This document shows positions 47,985 to 58,880 of a stretch of 64,000 nucleotides of DNA, piece by piece. The stretch spans positions 21,685,501-21,749,500 of the forward strand of contig CM056732.1 of assembly GCA_029844215.1 (NCBI GenBank), written 5' to 3'. Position 1 is the first letter of the stretch, and the number at the start of each line of letters is the position of its first letter. The position numbers were made by a program, and so were the translations under genes. The notes under the pieces are model-generated. The model saw only the letters and a program-made list of their open reading frames with translations. It was not told the DNA's origin and made no database searches. The DNA is from Przewalskia tangutica. Taxonomy: Eukaryota; Streptophyta; Magnoliopsida; Solanales; Solanaceae.

Positions 47985-48390
47985 CATCCTAATGGACGAT
48001 ACCCGGACCATCCATCGTGTCGTGATGTCCAAAGGAAATAACAAGATAACACTCATGGTGAAACATACCCGTGGCCCCCAAATGTCAAGATGTCCTAAGG
48101 AAATAACAAGATAACATTCACCGTGGAAGCATACCCGTGGGACCCCCAACGCGTCAGTATGTCCAAACAAAATAACAAGATAACATTCACCGTGGAAGCA
48201 TACCCGTGGGCCACCCAACGTGTCAGTATGTCCAAACAAAATAACCAGATAACACTCTTAGTGGAAACATACATGTGGGCCACCCAACGCGTCAGTATGC
48301 CCCAAGGAAATAACAAGATAACACTTACCATGGAAGCATACCCGTGGGCCACCCAACGTGTCAGTATGTCCAACATAATCGAGAATAACA
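47985..48390 (-). repeat. LTR tandem array, unit about 70 bp
   Basis: About six units with TACCCGTGGGCCACCCAACG and GTCAGTATGTCCAAA, alternating with AATAACAAGATAACA. The spacing of the GTCAG motif is 69-70 bp (48152, 48222, 48291). Both strands carry false open frames of 100-130 codons here. Confidence 0.88.
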
Positions 48391-49837
48391 TGACCGGCCC
48401 TCCATCGAGAGACGCAGTAGCATAAGGATACAATACTTGTACACCAAGACTATCACAAGCAAGCATAGGCGAGTTATTCACACTCAAGGTATTTTCATTC
48501 TATGCCAAGAATCCGGGTTTTAACCCCAAGGTACTACTTACTTTATTTCTTTAAAAAGTCCATTTCTTTTCACAAAAGTCACATGGTACTAGCACCCATG
48601 GTATCAAAATAGAGTAACTATTATTTGAAGTAAACAAAAAACAATTCCCATACTTCCTTTTCAAATAAACCAAGACAATATCATGTCTTCTTTTTCTATA
48701 TCAAATCACTTCTCGAACTAGTATAAGTTCCAAAACTTCAAATTCTCAAGCCTCTTACTTTTAAACCAAATCCCACAACGGGGAAAAATCAAGTCTCATA
48801 TCTTTTTAAAACAAATTCCAAGTTACCATTTTAAAGCCAATAATAAAACCATTCTTTCGTTTTCATAAAGTCGTTATAACTAACTTCCCATAAAGCTATT
48901 ATAACACTTTATGTTTAAAACCAACCAAATACCACTATAAGCATTTATGAGGCCGAGAGGGCTTATTCTTTAACAATCAAGTACCCATTACTAACGAATA
49001 AGGTTTTACCACTTTTCAACACAATCAAGTCCTTTACACATCATATCAAGTCAAGGGCACAAAAAGGGAAATCAAACTCCTTTAACACACGTGCGTCTAC
49101 CGCACTATATATTTCACAAATAATCATGCTCAAGAGAATAGGATGAATCACATACCTCTTCGGTCAATCCACTTGCTAAGTCCAATATACCGCACGTAGT
49201 ATGTCAACCTATAATGACCATAATACGTTTATTAACCTCTAGTTTCAACGTAGTATTTTCCAAGTGCAAAGTCACTAAATTCTATGGAAAATTGGGCAGC
49301 ATTTCCTTTGTTTCTACATACTTTGCCACCTTTTTCAAGGCCGAATTCAAAATCCAAACCCCACTTTTAAGGCCCAACAATCCAAACAATTCAAAGGGGA
49401 TTACAAACCTAATCTTGGATGTGTAAAATTCTGCCCCACAATGCATAACAATTAACTTAACAAGTTTAAGGTAGTATTTTGGCTACAACATGTTCACATC
49501 CTAACCTTATTCAATTCCTTCAAATCCAAATCATATTTCTTACATGCAATTTCTCTAAGAGCAATATTTACCACTACAAGTTCTTTCTTCTTCACATGCA
49601 ACACCAAAAACTAGCAACAAGAGCAAGAATTGTTACCTTAGAGCTTTAGCCAAATTAATCCAACAATTTCACTAGCCTCCTTTCCACAAACACCACCACA
49701 ATAACTCCCACAAGCTTGCCAACAAGTTTCCTTCTTGCCACACTTTTCAGATTTTTCTCAAGCCTTGATTTCCTCTTGATTTTCTAGAGAGAAGGAAGAG
49801 CTTCTAATTTTTAGAGAGAGAGAAGAGCTTGAAGAAT

Positions 49838-49860
49838 GACCAAGTCTTCAAGACTTGGTC
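49838..49860 (-). repeat. LTR palindrome, gag-only element left LTR
   Basis: On the sense strand GACCAAGTCTTGAAGACTTGGTC, identical to the copy at 41143-41165 although the LTR families differ widely elsewhere. Confidence 0.9.
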
Positions 49861-50329
49861 AATAAGTAGAACATGCAAAATCAGATGGGGGGCACTTGTC
49901 ACCCTCCCATGGCCTTTTTTAAAACAAAACAATTCAGATTTTTCCACTCAACCTCGCAGAACCCGCCTCGGCGCCGCGGCGCTGAAAATTCCGCAACCCC
50001 ACAGACTTCGCCGCGCCTCGCTTCCACAAGGCCGTGGGCCCATGACCGAGATATTTTTCTATCCGACTGCGCACTGAACTTGTAACTTCCATAACTTTCT
50101 ACTCCGATGTCCTATCGACGAACGATTGGTTGCGTTGGGAACTAGACTCAACGAACTACGTACTAGGCTTTTGAAACACCTAGGAACTCTCAATGTAACG
50201 GGTCATAACCCGCCTCAAAGTTGACTAACAACCCGTCCAAAACATTTCGTCAACCCATCATTCCAAAATTTAAAACTCAATTCCTTTCGTACGTCCCCCG
50301 AGGCCTGACCCGAACTACGGGGTGTAACA

Positions 50330-51042
50330 TTCTTCCCCCCTTAGAAACATTCGTCCCGAATGTTCCTTCTACGTCTCCAAAACGCATGCGCCAGGGTAGT
50401 CTTCACTACTACACCTATAAAACCCATTATGCCACATATGGCCATACTATACTAACCACGCAAAAGCTTACCTCCCAGCCAACGAGGAATTACCTCTAAA
50501 GCGTATAACAACTTTATTAGTTCTCATCCGTGGTCTAAGGGTATTCTCCTCACAAAATGATCACTTCCATCCTCTTAACACCTGTTCGCTTCTTCTTCCA
50601 CTTGTCGTATCCTCTTTGCACACTCGAACTCTTCCTAGAATACGTACCACACTCTTGTTCCCGGTCCGAGACAATCTCACTATGCAAGTCACGAAAATCT
50701 AGTGGTTTCCTTAGCTTAGCTACCCACTATTATTTCACACCAATCATGGACTTATCACCCAAGTATACCCCACGTATACTATGTTCCTCGACAAAGGTCC
50801 CCTGTAGAATCTTTCACTCAAAATGGCCCTGTATCTAAGGTTCCCACGGTTATCAGAATTCTAAGGCTCACACTTCCATGTCCCCAAACTTACCCCTTCT
50901 ACAAACCAGGCTTTATAAAATCACAATTTACATAAAATTACCCGCATATAACACTTAACACGTAACCATCTTATCACACCCACTAATCGTTAGAGGGTTA
51001 AGGATATACCTGTAACTATTGCTTCACTTTCCCCTTGTCATT
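50330..51042 (-). other. Gag-only element PPT and 3' non-coding segment
   Basis: Sense PPT AAGGGGGGAAGAA at 50330-50342, next to the left LTR. It is followed by a segment with ACATTCGGGACGAATGTTTC, the same hairpin that precedes the PPT in gypsy A. No pol sequence is detectable between this and gag. Confidence 0.75.
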
Positions 51043-52269
51043 CTAATCATGATCCTGCCCTGCCTGGCGCATAGCAAAAGAAGGCGATGAACCAGCCACT
51101 GATCCCGAAGGCTGAATCTCTACATCCGTGTTATCTCCGGCCTGACAGCCGCAAAATGGCCTCACGCCGCATGTAAAACAAACTCCCCTACTAGCACGAC
51201 ACTCCCCATCGTGGAGCCTACCACATCGGCCACAACGAGGTAGGGGTGGCCCCATCTGACTAACATCCCTTTTCCCTCGAAAACCTGAAACCTTAGAGCC
51301 ACCGCTTCCCTCGACCTCCCGAACGCCCCAAGATCGCGCGGAGTACTCAGATCGGCCGAGGCGCATAACTAGTTCGCCGAGGCGGTCCGCCGAAAGTTAC
51401 CAAAGGACTCGCCGCTCGCCCTCTTCACCGATCTTGGTTATTCCGCCGACTTACGCCTCACACCCAAGTGCATAAGCCTGCATGCGGGCAATGTCTATGC
51501 CCGACTGAAGAGCTATCCCCGTGCAACTCTCTGCTAAGTAATCATCGAGCCCTGTGACATAGCGGTTCACTCTGTCCTCAATGTCTGCTACTAAAGCGGG
51601 TACATACCGAGCCAATGAGTCAAACTCTACGTTGTACTCCCGGACCGTCCGCCCACTCTGCCTCAACATCAAAAATCTATCTGCCCGAGCCCTCCTCACC
51701 TGCGAAGGCAAGAAGTGTGTAAGAAATGCCTCTGAGAACTCGTCCCAACCAGCTGGAGGTGTATGCTCCCCCCGGGACAGTTCCCATGAATCAAACCACC
51801 GATCGCAGATCACGCACCGACGTGTGAACCCAAAACTACCGACTGTCTCCGAGGCCTTGATCACTCTCATGATCCGCAGAATCGTTTGATAAACTCCCGA
51901 GGATCATCCTCGCCTTGACCCATAGAACTCGTGGCTGCAACTCAAAAGTCCCAAGTCTCGCTACCAGATTCTGGGTGAACTACGGTACAACCGAACCGTT
52001 GTCTCCCGCCGCCCTTCTCGCCTTGCCACTATCTCGCTAATAATCGCCATCTCCTTATAGCCCATATCCTCTCGCTTCCAGCCGTAATCGAGTATCGTAC
52101 GGCGGTCTCGTGAGCGGCCGCCGCCCGAACTCGATGGGCCGGGCGACGCTGTAACTCGCCGCTCAAACATCACCTCGTAAAGATCGGGCTCAGGCCTCAG
52201 AACCCTCTGCTCCTACTTACGCCTCCTCGCCGCTTTGCCTTCGGGCTGTGGTTACCTCATGCGAGGCAT
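51043..52269 (-). pseudogene. Gag of the gag-only gypsy element, degraded
   Basis: A likely start MPRMR (ATG at 52269) is closed at once by a stop. Then come MGYKEMAIISEIVARREGRR (within 52173-51961) and the capsid core (51870-51451) with WFDSWELSRGEHTPPAGWDE, FLTHFLPSQVRRARADRFLM and GRTVREYNVEFDSLARYVP. The tail (51366-51043) has CGRCGRLHDGEC and CFTCG, but the zinc knuckle's His and last Cys are lost. Several frame breaks exist. The capsid core differs from gypsy A's by only scattered residues. Confidence 0.85.
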
Positions 52270-52455
52270 AATCGTACATAAGAAGAGGTCGAGAGGATTC
52301 AACCTAGTAGACACTTTCACCGCACGATCTCGCAGAGAGAAGAATGGAAATCAATCCTAAATGCCTGCAGCCTCCTCGATTATAGATGTGGTGCACAACA
52401 CACCGATAATCAAGACTCTACTAGACACTGGCTCAGACACTTTCCGAGGACTAAT

Positions 52456-52467
52456 CGCCTGATACAA
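52456..52467 (-). other. Degenerate primer-binding site
   Basis: Sense TTGTATCAGGCG, four bases inside the right LTR, a decayed version of TGGTATCAGAGC. Confidence 0.55.
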
Positions 52468-53124
52468 CTTTTGTCACGACCACCCGGTCGCGAATCGTAC
52501 TACCGGGGCACCCCGTCAGGTATACATCAGAGAATAGCAGCGGAACATACATAACATAAGCTTAACAATTAATAAAAAATAGGTTAGCTGATATGGCTAC
52601 CTCCCTGGAAGTAAACAAATCCAAAAGCAGTTACCTCAAATTTTTCTTTTATAAAGAGACTCACAAGACATGACTACAGACCTCTTAGAGTTCACATAAC
52701 CACTGTGACGGGACAGGGCCCCGCCATACCCCTGAATATACAAAAGTCTATAACTTCAGGGAACCGTACCAAAAAGGCAAAGCCTCCGGAGAAATGGAGC
52801 TTTCCGAGAACTGAACAGTGATCCTAAGAGTGCGTATCAACAAGCTATGTACCTCAACCTGCGGTATGAACGCAGCCCGGGCGAGGTCAAGCATAACAGT
52901 ACCAAGTATGTGAATCGATAACATCAGAATTGAAATCATAACAGTCTATATAAAACAGGAGACATGTGTGATAACCAAACTACAGTACACAATATATATT
53001 AGCAGTCATGTCAAGTCAGGGTCTCACGCCCGTAAAGTCATCACTCAAATATAACCCGGGAATTTAACCCGCACAATGGCCGCATGCCCCGGCATCTTAC
53101 CTCGGTATAAGCATGGCCATGGAA

Positions 53125-53530
53125 CCATCCTAATGGACGCATACCCGTGGACCATCCATCGTGTCAGTATGTCCAAAGGAAATAACAAGATAACACTCAT
53201 AGTGGAAGCATACCCGTGGGCCCCCCAGCCTGTCAGTATGTCCTAAGGAAATAACAAGATAACATTCACCGTGGAAGCATACCCGTGGGCCCCCCAACGC
53301 GTCAGTATGTCCAAATAAAATAACAAGATAACATTCACCGTGGAAGCATACATGTGGGCCACCCAACATGTCAGTATGTCCAAACAAAATAACCAGATAA
53401 CACTCTTAGTGGAAACATACCCGTGGGCCACCCAACGCGTCAGTATGCCCCAAGGAAATAACAAGATAACACTTACCGTGGAAGCATACCCGTGGTCCAC
53501 CCAACGTGTCAGTATGTCCAACATGATCGA
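53125..53530 (-). repeat. LTR tandem array, right LTR copy
   Basis: Same 70-bp unit family as 47985-48390, with the same number of units and slightly different unit sequences. Confidence 0.88.
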
Positions 53531-54985
53531 GAATAACATGACCGGCCCTCCATCGAGAGACGCGGTAGCATAAGGATACAATACTTGTACACCAAGACTA
53601 TCACAAGCAAGCATAGGCAAGCTACTCACACTCAAGGTATTTTCATTCTATGCCAAGACTCCGGGTTTTAACCCCAAGGTACTACTTACTTTATTTCTTT
53701 AAAAAGTCCATTTCTTTTCACAAAAGTCACATGCTACTAGCACCCATGGTATCAAAATAGAGTAACTATTATTTGAAGTAAATCAAAAACAATTCCCATA
53801 CTTCCTTTTCAAATAAACCAAGACAATACCATGTCTTCTTTTTCTATATCAAATCACTTCTCGAACTAGTATAAGTTCCAAAACTTCAAATTCTCAAGCC
53901 TCTTACTTTTAAACCAAATCCCACAACGGGGAAAAATCAAGTCTCATATCTTTTTAAAACAAATGCCAAGTTACCATTTTAAAGCCAATAATAAAACCAT
54001 TCTTTCGTTTTCATAAAGTCGTTATAACTAACTTCCCATAAAGCTATTATAACACTTTATGTTTAAAACCAACCAAATACCACTATAAGCATTTATGAGA
54101 CCGAGAGGGCTTATTCTTTAACAATCAAGTACCCATTACTAACGAATAAGGTTTTACCACTTTTCAACACAATCAAGTCCTTTACACGTCATATCAAGTC
54201 AAGGGCACAAAAAGGGAAATCAAACTCCTTTAACACACGTGCGTCTACCGCACTATATATTTCACAAATAATCATGCTCAAGAGAATAGGATGAATCACA
54301 TACCTCTTCGGTAAATCCACTTGCTAAGTCCAATATATCGCACGTAGTATGTCAACCTATAATGACCATAATACGTTTATTAATCTCTAGTTTCAACGTA
54401 GTATTTTCCAAGTGCAAAGTCACTAAATTCTATGGAAAATTGGGCAGCATTTCCTTTGTTTCTACATACTTTGCCACATTTTTCAAGGCCGAATTCAACA
54501 TCCAAACGCCACTTTTAAGGCCCAACAATCCAAACAATTCAAAGGGGAATACACACCTAATTTTGGATGTGTAAAATTCTGCCCCACAATGCATAACAAT
54601 TAACTTAACAAGTTTAAGGTAGTATTTTGGCTACAACATGTTCACATCCTAACCTTATTCAATTCCTTCAAATCCAAATCATATTTCTTACATGCAATTT
54701 CTCTAAGAGCAATATTTACCACTACAAGTTCTTTCTTCTTCACATGCAACACCAAAAACTAGCAACAAGAGCAAGAATTGTTACCTTAGAGCTTTAGCCA
54801 AATTAATCCAACAATTTCACTAGCCTCCTTTCCACAAACACCACCACAATAACTCCCACAAGCTTGCCAACAAGTTTCCTTCTTGCCACACTTTTCAGAT
54901 TTTTCTCAAGCCTTGATTTCCTCTTGATTTTCTAGAGAGAAGGAAGAACTTCTAATTTTTAGAGAGAGAGAAGAGCTTGAAGAAT

Positions 54986-55008
54986 GACCAAGTCTTCAAG
55001 ACTTGGTC
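54986..55008 (-). repeat. LTR palindrome, gag-only element right LTR
   Basis: Perfect 23-bp copy, identical to 49838-49860. Confidence 0.9.
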
Positions 55009-55508
55009 AATAAGTAGAACATGCAAAATCAGATGGGGGGGGGGGGGACACTTGTCACCCTCTCATGACCTTTTTTAAAACAAAACAGTTCAGATTTTTC
55101 CACTCAACCTCGCAGAACCCGCCGCGGCGCGCGGCCACCTGGCCGCATGACGCTGAATTCCGCAACCCCATAGGACTTAGCGCCGCCCTCGCTTCACCGG
55201 CGCGCGGCTGTGGCCCCGACCGAGATATTTTTACGTCCGATCACAGACCGAACTTGTAACTTCCATAACTTTCTACTCCGATGTCCTATCGACGAACGAT
55301 TGGTTGCGTTGGGAACTAGACTCAATGAACTACGTACTAGGATTTTGAAACACCTAGGAACTCTCAATGTAACGGGTCATAACCCACCTCAAAGTTTACT
55401 AACAACCCGTCCGAAACATTCCGTCAACCCATCATTCCAAAATTTAAAACTCAATTCCTTTCGTACGTCCCCCAAGGCCTGACCCGAACTACGGGGTGTA
55501 ACAATAAA

Positions 55509-56588
55509 TGTCCCCACTCACCCAATGGAAACTCGTGCAAAGCATGGAATCTTCAAACCCAAAGTCCAATTTAATTTGTCTGCCCAAACTATTTCTCTAA
55601 TTCCCAAGAACCCTATATTGGCCAAACAAGACCCTAATTGGAATGCGGCTATGACTGAGGAATTCAATACTTTAACTAAACATCACACATGAGATCTAGT
55701 TCCTAGACCTGAGGGGGTAAATGTGATTCGTTGTCTGTGGCTATTTCATCACAAATTCAGAGACAGTAGAGATCTTGAGAGGTATAAGGTACGACTTGTG
55801 GCCAATGGCGCAAATCAGTAGGAGGGCATTGATTGTGGTGAGACCTTCAGCCCGGTTGTCAAATCGGCTATCATTCACACAGTTTTGAGCATTGCCATGG
55901 GCATACACTTGCTGATCCATCAGCTTGATGTGAAGAATGCATTCCTACATGGGGATCTGAGAGAGACAGTCTACATGCATCAACCGCCAGAGTTCACTCA
56001 TCCAACAGTTCCTCACTATATGTGTCATCTCCGTAAGTCACTATATGGCCTGAAACAGGCCCCCCGTACGTGGTATGATCGCTTTTCCAGGTATATCTTG
56101 CAGATTGAGTTTATATGCAGCAAGAGTGATACATCACTCTTCATTTTTCATCGAGGTAGTAGCACTGTTTACTTATTATTTTACGTGGATGATATTGTTC
56201 TTACTGCCTCCTCCGACGGGTTGAAAATGAGATTATTGTCTTGCTTAAGTCCGAATTTACAATGACTGATTTGGGGAAGCTGAGTTATTGTTTGGGGATA
56301 TCAGTGACCAGGTCTGCCAACCACATGTTATTGTGTCAGCGTAAGTATGCAGAGGAGATCGTGTACAGGGCTAAGATGGCGAATTGCAAAGTTTCACCTA
56401 CTCCAGTTGATTCAAAATCTAAGTTCAGTGCTATGGATGATGCTCCAGTCTCCGACCCTACTTTGTATAGGAGCCTTGCAGGTGCACTTCAGTATCTCAC
56501 ATTTACAAGGCCAGACATTGCTTATGTTATTCAGCAGGTTGCATATTCATGCATGCCCCCAGGGAGTCTCACTTCACTGCTCTTAAGG
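55509..56588 (+). pseudogene. Copia-2 reverse transcriptase
   Basis: Resumes after the gypsy insertion. HGIFKPKVQFNLSAQ-type linker and PNWNAAMTEEFNTL lead into RT with HQLDVKNAFLHGDLRETVYM, KSLYGLKQAPRTWYDRFSRY and the intact catalytic LLFYVDDIVLTASS. A frame change at about 56230-56240 leads to SEFTMTDLGKLSYCLGISVT, KYAEEIVYRAKMANCK and LYRSLAGALQYLTFTRPDIA. It stops at about 56588 in the HFTALKR motif, where a new LTR begins. Earlier stops lie near 55691 and 55820. Confidence 0.87.
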
Positions 56589-57202
56589 ATGGTCCTAATT
56601 TAAACACGCCACCTACACGACTCACTACATAAGTTTAAGGAATGCAGGATAATATGGTTCCTCATCACTCGATATAAAGAAATTTAGAAGGCAAGAATGA
56701 TAACCATTCGGGCCTCTAAAGCAAGATTAAAGTGTCCTCTTGGATAAGAAGACCTAAAACACTAGTCAAGGGAAGAAGGTCAGCAACAAAAGGGAATCTT
56801 TTTTTTCCAGTGTTGTCTGCGCATGAATGATCCACTTGTCGTCGCTGACGTGATCATCTCCAAAAGAGAGCTATGACTTACTTAGTGAAATCCTACTAGA
56901 AGAGCAGTGAGATTTGAATTTTAGAAAGAATGAAAAATTCCAGAAAAATCTCAGAACCTCGTGAAGGAAAAAGGTTCATTAATTGGAATATGATTCTCAA
57001 ATTTGGTATGTGGGATTCATAGAATATATTAGAATTATGGAATTTTATTTTCGGATTTGGTCATGTAGGGCCCACTCGGGAAATTTTATAATTTTGTGGG
57101 GCCCACAAGTTTTTCGATATTTTTGGCCAATTATGGACTTTTTGGATGGTGAAAATATTTTAGACGAATGGTAGGGTGACACATGGCACACCCCCACCCC
57201 CT

Positions 57203-57216
57203 AGTCTTGAAAGACT
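57203..57216 (+). repeat. Short relative of the LTR palindrome
   Basis: AGTCTT-GA-AAGACT at the position equivalent to the 23-bp palindrome of the other LTRs. The outer pairs have decayed. A second palindrome, GGAAGAC-AA-GTCTTCC, lies at 57345-57360 just after the TATA-like box. Confidence 0.6.
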
Positions 57217-58619
57217 TTGACCATTTTAGATATTTTGGAGACAAGCGGAGGTGGGTCCCACTCCACTTGTCTTGCTACACATAAGGCCATACACTTGTCA
57301 AGCATCCAACCTTACAGATATATTATATATATAAGAGAGGAGGTGGAAGACAAGTCTTCCAACACTTAGAACATTTTCAAGAAATATATTTCTCCTCTCT
57401 ATATTGTTGCTCTCGGTTTTGGCTAAGATTCTTGGGAAAAAAATCTTAAATCTTCCAAGTTAGTTTATTAACACATGATTAGGGTCCCTAACCTAGTGAT
57501 TAGCCAAGATAACACACCACTAACCTCAAATCTTCATTGGACCGAGAATGGTGATGAAACCCTAGGGGTTTTCGTCGACTTTTTGGAAGCGAAACATGAA
57601 GAGAAGTTGCTCCTAAGGTTGTAGAAGATACATATATGTGATTGGAACTTGAATAAGTGAAGCGAAACAAAAACGGCGGACCAAAACGTAGCATTCTGTC
57701 CGGGACGTTTTTGGGCACAAAAATGAGGTAATGATTCTTCTTTTTCCGCAGTAATTGGATATTACTCATTGTTATAGTATATATATGAACTTGTATTAAG
57801 GAAGATATGGAAAATAAAGTGTGCATGCCCTACTTTGGAAGAGTGGGCCGAGAGTAGCACTTTTGTCGACAATAGATTCGTTGATTTTTATTGTCGTTAT
57901 TTTCACGTATTGCATGTTATATAATGAAGGAAATATTGTTGGATATACATTATATAACTTATATAACATGTTGGAATGAGAATTGGGTTAAAAGGAATTA
58001 AGGAAAATGACTTTGTATTGTTGTAGTTGTTGTTAGTCGAAAACTGCCTAAAACTGTTAGAAGTCGTTGTGTCGTTTTATGGACTGTTTTGGGGTGTTAT
58101 TATGTTGGAAAATCAGCCCCTAAACATGCATAATTAATGTAGTAGTTGGCTAATGGAAGTCCTAAAGAATAAGTGTGTTAAAGGCTTCACATTGTACCCT
58201 TAATAATGGATTAATTGTGGACTGTTTTACGGACTATTTTATATAAATTATGGGGCATAATTTTACACGTCCAGTTAGGCGTTTAATCCCCTTTGGTTAA
58301 CTGTTGGCTGCGCCTTAAATGTGGCTTGTTGGTTGATGAATACGGGTCTTAGAAAAGGTGGAAAAGTACGTAAAAACAAAGGAAGTGCTGCCCGAATTTC
58401 CGTAGAATTAGAGGGCAATTATTTGGTATAAGTCTTACAATAGTAAGTATGATATTGATAGAAGTACTATGGCCATTTTAGGTTGAAGTACTACGTGTAG
58501 CAGAGTCTACTTGGCTTAAGGAATAGCCGATGAAGTTGAAGTACTTTGGAGCATTTTGCTACTTGTCGTATTGGTTAGTCGTCACGAGGTATGTGAACTT
58601 CTTCTTTCTATAGACATGA

Positions 58620-58880
58620 GTATTTTTATGGTATATTTACCTTGTTATTAGGAGTATACATGACTTGATATTTGAAGTATATTTTCCCTGTTGTTAGGAG
58701 TATACTTGCCTTGATATTTGAAGTATACTTACCTTGTTGTTATGAGTATACATGACTTGTTGTTTGAAGTATAACTGCCTTGTTGTTAGAAGTATACATG
58801 ACTGGATATTTGAGGTTTACTTGCCTTGTTGTTAGGAGTATACATGACTTGTTCTTGAGTATACTTTCCTTGTCATAGGA
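58620..58880 (+). repeat. GTATAC-type repeat block in LTR B
   Basis: Irregular repeats of GAAGTATAC / GGAGTATACATGACTTG and TTGCCTTGTTGTTAGGAGTA, unit roughly 50-60 bp with shorter sub-units. A looser block of AAGTATAAGTTACTTGATTT follows at about 59215-59425. Confidence 0.7.

Larger units (their letters stand above)
47330..50329 (-). repeat. Gag-only element, left LTR (3' in sense)
   Basis: From TGTCACGACCCGACC to GGGGTGTAACA. It contains the tandem array of about 70 bp (47985-48390), the palindrome (49838-49860) and a CpG-rich block (49965-50040). Confidence 0.9.
47330..55503 (-). mobile_element. Gag-only Ty3/gypsy element (TR-GAG / LARD-like)
   Basis: 8174 bp, inserted in copia-2 with the perfect 5-bp duplication ATAAA (47325-47329, 55504-55508). 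LTRs are 47330-50329 (3000 bp) and 52472-55503 (3032 bp). The internal part is only about 2.14 kb and contains PPT, a degraded gag and a PBS remnant, with no protease, RT, RNase H or integrase sequence. The gag matches that of gypsy A closely, so a related autonomous element probably supplied pol in trans. The LTRs are nearly identical outside GC-rich stretches, indicating a fairly recent insertion. Confidence 0.9.
52472..55503 (-). repeat. Gag-only element, right LTR (5' in sense)
   Basis: From TGTCACGACCACCCGGTCGC to GGGGTGTAACA. It has its own tandem array (53125-53530), palindrome (54986-55008), a G-run at about 55036-55048 and a CpG-rich block (55115-55230). It is near-identical to the left LTR in AT-rich regions but visibly different in the first 50 bp and in the CpG block. 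Confidence 0.9.
44318..56588 (+). mobile_element. Ty1/copia retrotransposon 2, interrupted and 3'-truncated
   Basis: Plus-strand copia with a short 5' LTR, PBS, gag, protease and integrase up to 47329, then RT from 55509. The segment 47330-55503 is a later gypsy insertion flanked by ATAAA on both sides. Copia-2 ends abruptly at about 56588 in the RT/RNase H region, where another LTR begins, so its RNase H and 3' LTR are absent. The fragment upstream of WAV2 (11105-11886) belongs to the same family and contains the missing RNase H part. Confidence 0.85.

Noticed and set aside
47985..48487. CRISPR-like or protein-coding appearance of regularly spaced repeats with 100-130-codon frames
   Set aside because: The 70-bp units are contiguous tandem repeats inside both LTRs of a retrotransposon, without unique spacers or cas genes, in a plant genome.
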